Below, piece by piece: positions 60,098 to 64,000 of a stretch of DNA of 64,000 nucleotides (the first letter of the stretch is position 1; each line of letters starts with the position of its first letter). A program made the position numbers and the translations under genes. The stretch is taken from NCBI GenBank assembly GCA_017591395.1, contig WEDG01005135.1:186001-250000 (forward strand), given 5' to 3'. The DNA is from Schistocephalus solidus. Taxonomy: Eukaryota; Platyhelminthes; Cestoda; Diphyllobothriidea; Diphyllobothriidae. The notes below the pieces were generated by a model. The model made no database searches, was not told the origin of the DNA, and saw only the letters and a list, made by a program, of their open reading frames with translations.

Positions 60098-60507
60098 CCG
60101 CATCAGACAGCAGACCAGCTCTGACTGTGGCTTGGTGCTGGAGGTGAGAGAGAAAGTGAGCTCGACCGCTCAGCGCATTATCCTCACTAAAAGCAATCTA
60201 ACGCGCTTGAAGCTATCATGGTGCGCTTAGAGCCTTGGCTTAGAAGGCTACCAGCTGACGATAAAACTCGGTCCCCGGAGTGAGAATCAAACTGGAATGG
60301 CTCCTTTCTAATGTGGCCTTTCTGGCATTCCCACTCAGCTGCTATCCGTTCAATCCTCTTTTTTGAGGTGGACCACAGTGTGTGGAACGGCACCCTCTCC
60401 CATCTCCGGTCTTCTTGACTCAGATTTGACACCACCCCTCAGGTGGAGGAACGAACCAGAGGGTGAGATTAATGCATCGCAAGTCACCATCCCTTCACCA
60501 CCATGTT
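60098..60507 (+). repeat. Dispersed repeat, copy 1 (pair with 63.05 kb)
   Basis: This aligns in the same orientation with 63,052-63,540: GCATCAG then AGACCAGCTCTGACT / AGACCGGCTCTGACT, GGTGCGCTTAGAGCC / GGTGCGCTAAAAGCC, and near the end GCAAGTCACCATCCCTTC / GCAAGTTGCCATCCCTCC. G+C is raised. Frames inside (71 and 82 codons) are not shared by the second copy, so no protein is inferred. It may be a SINE/LINE tail or a low-copy repeat. Confidence 0.65.
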
Positions 60508-63051
60508 GTGGAGTACAGGGTGGACATTGTCGATCATGAAGTTCTAACCTTTATGTAAAACCTTTTCCCTTGCTAAGCAATATGTCTCGATTATCTAATC
60601 CCTAGACAAGGAGTGCGATGTGGACGAAACCATTTGTGGTACCTATCACTTACAGATTTGCGGTGAATAATGCTGGCCAGAAAGTGAATTACGAAAACGA
60701 AGCCTAACAGAAATTGTTTAGCAAGTCCAAATGACCAGTCGCTCATAAAACTACTCATTTTTTGCCATGTCTGCCCAAAATAAGTATTTTCGTTGCAGGA
60801 AATTCATGTAATATGTATTTGCCTGATAATCAGAGACGTCAGGTCGGATTAATGGGCTCTCGATCCCAATGTTTTGTACAAGGTTGACAGAATAGTGGCC
60901 AGATATGTACACTAGGACAGGAGCTGTAGCTTTTTCTCTAACCAGCAGAAATTTGCAATTTGAATCATCAGCCAGTCAGTGCTGTCATGGAGGGGCTGAA
61001 GTAATAGCTCAATTTGCCGGTTTCGTCCCTAACTGAATCTAAACGCATTGCGTTCTTCCTGATAAATTTGCTATAGTACTCTTTTACCAACCCAGTCAAG
61101 GTAAACCTTAAAAATTTAAACCGATGATTCATTCGACTACTTGCAAAATCCCACTTTTATTTTTTTAATCTCAATTTCTGACATTTTGCGTGATGATACA
61201 ACGAGAATTCCTTTGTTGTATTATCAAAAACGTGAAATTAATCTATATTAAAATATAAACAATATAGCCAATAGGTATTGGTAATTTTTCAAGCACATGG
61301 AGTTATTTTCATGCGAAATTTAGAAGATATGTGAATTGTTTTTTGAAAAAGCACATAGTGCGTAAAACGAAAATTTTGAGTAGTTAAATCTAAATTATAC
61401 CTCGAAAGCAATATGCGACCTTTCTTCCAATTTTATGGCTAATAAATGGATAATCAGTTAAAATAGTACAAAATAGGCGTCTTTGCACAAATTCAAGGAA
61501 ATATCATGCGGAAATGAGGTAAAAACGAAAACTCATCGGGGCACGGGCAATCTATCGATGAGCGGCAACCTTCAATTCCCCCTTTCCGGGAAACAACCAT
61601 GTATTAACCTGCCTGAAAACAATGCGGTTATTTCCATAGCAGACCACCAACGGTTAAAAATGTTATTTTTTTTCGTTTGCTGAAAAAACTCCCTTTTTCT
61701 CAGGCTTTTGTGGCTCTGTCTACCTAGCTTTAGAAAGGCTGCGAAATTCCTTTTGTGCAACACGCAAGACGGAAATCTGGTCTAGGGGCTTTTGGCTGTG
61801 CAACCGACCAAAAAGGCTAAACCTTAACAAAACTATCGTCCCAAATGGTGTCAACACTGCTTGAATGGGCATGCAGTCAGCGCTTATTAACGTAGTTCGT
61901 AGTCTCATTATCTACTCAAATCTGCAGATATTGTTTAATAAGGTTGCCGATGTCTGCTTTTCAATGGCTGCCCGTTAGCATCCAGGTACTGCTGATAACG
62001 AGAAGCAATGCAACTGCAGCTACCAGAAAGCATTTCTTTTGGTGTTTTTGACTGTATTCATGGCAATGATTAATTTCAATGCTTTTTACTATCCACATGA
62101 TCAAAATCTGCAGGTTTGAGATTGGTGTTCTTTAAAATCTTTCGGCAGGAACGTAATGTGTGACCCAAATCAGGGAACAATGGACAAATCAGTGCGTTCT
62201 ACGGGACCGGTAGCAATAGGCTCTTTATGAATGCGGATAAATGATGAAAAGGAGAGCACCAACCTAATCCTTACCCTATCCATTCTTTTCGCGGGAGTTA
62301 GCATTCGTCGCTGAGTAAGTAGGTTCGCACAATAGGTTCTTACACCGTCAAGTGTGCAGATTGTGAGAACCTGTGGCTTTACCTCACGCTGGTCAAAATT
62401 ATGCGTTATCATTCCTAGCTGAGCTGACCCACTTTTAATATGACCCTTGACGGGAGTATGAATGAGGTCCGGTCCGCACGATCTTTCATTATCAAAGTAA
62501 AATGGGTGTTTTATGAAACTACCACAGCATCCTTAGAGTTGCCACTTGGAAGGTTATCATTTGCCCCGGTACATCAGTCCTCCTAGCGCCAGTAAAATAT
62601 TGTATGGCTCTACTAACCCCAACGGGCACAATACCTGGAGTTAGAGTTAAATTGGCGTGTATTACACGCTGACCTATCCTGTGTGCCTCAGATGGGTCGC
62701 ATATTAGGTTCTTGCCATCATTTTATTCAATTCAATTACTTGACAAGACTTCAACAAGGCAAGGTGAGAGTTTCGGGGTGCCCATTTTCCTAAAAGGATA
62801 CCTTTTCGTCTAATGCTTGCCATGACAGACTGTCGCAGAAAATTTAAGTAAATTGCCCAGTTGAATAAAAAGGATGACTTGCAGGTAAAATTACATCACG
62901 TTGCAACTTCTAGTAAATTAAGTAGATGTTACACCCTAACATACGACGTTCAGGTCCCTAATTGATGCAATTCCCACCCATGTCGTGCAAAATCAGGGGG
63001 TGTTAGGTGGATGCTTACTCGTGTTTTTCGCACGAACGGACGAACTGCCTA
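60508..63051. other. Stretch without supported genes
   Basis: AT-rich to about 61.9 kb, then mixed composition. Minus-strand frames of 60-80 codons at 61.6-62.4 kb have coding-like composition but no motif and no clear splice borders. 62.4-63.05 kb looks like old repeat DNA. Confidence 0.4.
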
Positions 63052-63540
63052 GCATCAGTAAATAGACCGGCTCTGACTATCAACTAATGTGTTTTGGAGG
63101 AAAGTGTGACTGAATCCGGCAGCATTGTGCATACATTCCTCACTTTAAAGGATCAGGCGCGCTATAACCTATCACGGTGCGCTAAAAGCCACGGCTTGGG
63201 AGGCTGCCAACTGAAGGGGCAACTCAATGCTAATCTCAGGACGGAGATCGAATTAGCTCCTGCTCAATGTGACCGTTAGGGCACTTCTTCTCAGTCGTCA
63301 TCCCACCTCTTTACTTGTGGTTGAAATCATGGTTTTTTGTGTGCGAATCAGGGTGTGTGGTGAATCAACTAGAGGTGAGTTCACGCCGTGCCAGCCACCT
63401 GCGTCAGATACCGTCTTCGGTGGTCTTGAACCTGTCGTGACACTGGGTTTTGGTGGGTGAGGAGGCGAGATTGCGGAAGACATAACGCAAAGCTTTTATA
63501 TATGTAAGGTAATTCACGTGCAAGTTGCCATCCCTCCGCC
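63052..63540 (+). repeat. Dispersed repeat, copy 2 (pair with 60.1 kb)
   Basis: See the copy at 60,098 for shared landmarks. The middle of this copy has an extra or more diverged block (about 63,300-63,480) rich in GGTGG-type strings. Confidence 0.65.
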
Positions 63541-64000
63541 CACGACAGCTATTTGACGTCGTTGGCAATTGCAGGTGAACGGTGAGGCGCAGTTTATTGA
63601 ATTTATTTGCAACCTCGCCACTCCACACAATATATTTAGTAAAGTGTGTCATTGTGACGCATTTCATCAAGTTTTATTCGCAGAGCTCGACTCTTCAGTC
63701 CGGATCACTGCTTACGTAAAGAAATTTCGGAATTTAACTCTTCCAATGGTAGCACTTTAAAACGTGATGAACTGAGGATTCTAAAATTTCTATGTCACGT
63801 CGGAGTTACCGCATAGATTAACTTGGGCTCCTTAGCGTTCGTGGTCTTTCTGAAATCTTCTAAGGGTCGTAGTGTATAATTCCCTTGGATTTAGACTTAC
63901 CAACATCTTGAGTGATGGCAAGTGTTGTCGATGGATCCGTTTTTTGAAATTCCCTCCTAAATTATGAATGTAGTTACTTCGGGTTTTACAACTTGCTATA
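63541..64000. other. Window end, no supported feature
   Basis: A 63-codon plus frame and an 88-codon minus frame overlap 63,404-63,760 without motifs or splice evidence. Confidence 0.4.

Noticed and set aside
1..64000. CRISPR arrays, rRNA genes, bacterial operons, viral integrations
   Set aside because: None seen: no regular spaced repeats, no rRNA-like conserved blocks, no closely packed long frames, no capsid or envelope-like domains.

Overview
This window looks like repeat-rich, intron-bearing metazoan DNA. It has no bacterial or phage gene layout, it is AT-rich throughout, and almost every open frame is under 100 codons. The strongest signals are mobile-element remains: Penelope-like retroelements (PLEs) with reverse transcriptase and GIY-YIG endonuclease domains, tRNA-derived short elements, and hammerhead-ribozyme-like inverted repeats. 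Together with candidate introns of about 60-65 bases this fits a flatworm (tapeworm, fluke or monogenean) best. That assignment is inference; no species can be fixed from the window.

Layout. 1-9.4 kb: mostly featureless AT-rich DNA, a small GC-richer patch at 3.6-4.2 kb, and a fold-back plus degenerate CCCTAA-like tract at 5.6-5.9 kb. 9.4-12.5 kb: a long dispersed repeat (copy A), containing a tRNA-like/hammerhead element, followed directly by a decayed PLE of one lineage. 12.5-22.4 kb: unique-looking AT-rich DNA with one good candidate terminal exon at 19.13 kb. 22.4-23.9 kb: two PLE endonuclease-end fragments in opposite orientation with a tRNA-like/hammerhead element between them. 23.9-36 kb: sparse, with weak exon candidates at 28.5 and 30.8 kb. 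36.1-38.0 kb: three related fold-back elements whose arms carry hammerhead-like cores. 39.6-40.0 kb: the best split-gene candidate, two exons joined in phase with a 65-base intron but with one in-frame TGA. 42.4-44.1 kb: a Cys-rich 145-codon terminal-exon candidate, two further splice acceptors with open frames, and a poly(A) signal. 45-47.2 kb: copy B of the long repeat. 47-55 kb: no supported feature. 55.4-60 kb: a tRNA-like element, a PLE reverse transcriptase fragment, copy C of the repeat end, a second tRNA-like SINE, and the most complete PLE (58.5-60.0 kb, minus strand) with a hammerhead-like motif at its end. 60.1-63.5 kb: a pair of diverged copies of another repeat.

The most interesting item is a shared design. 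At least four short elements (10.3, 22.9, 45.9, 55.4 kb) and three fold-backs (36.1, 37.2, 37.6 kb) have arms reading CUGANGA, then a fixed-length hairpin (14 or 19-21 nt), then GAAA. This is the hammerhead core with helix II. In the short elements an arm is followed by a palindrome that could form helix III only between two copies, and by a strand matching the helix I flank. One PLE ends with the same architecture. Hammerheads in PLEs and in the schistosome Sm-alpha SINE are known. The arrangement of a tRNA-like body between two divergent hammerhead arms may be new.

All PLE copies are broken by stops, frameshifts or lost catalytic residues, so none looks autonomous. Host genes are represented only by candidate exons, with confidence kept low because no transcript or homology evidence was available.
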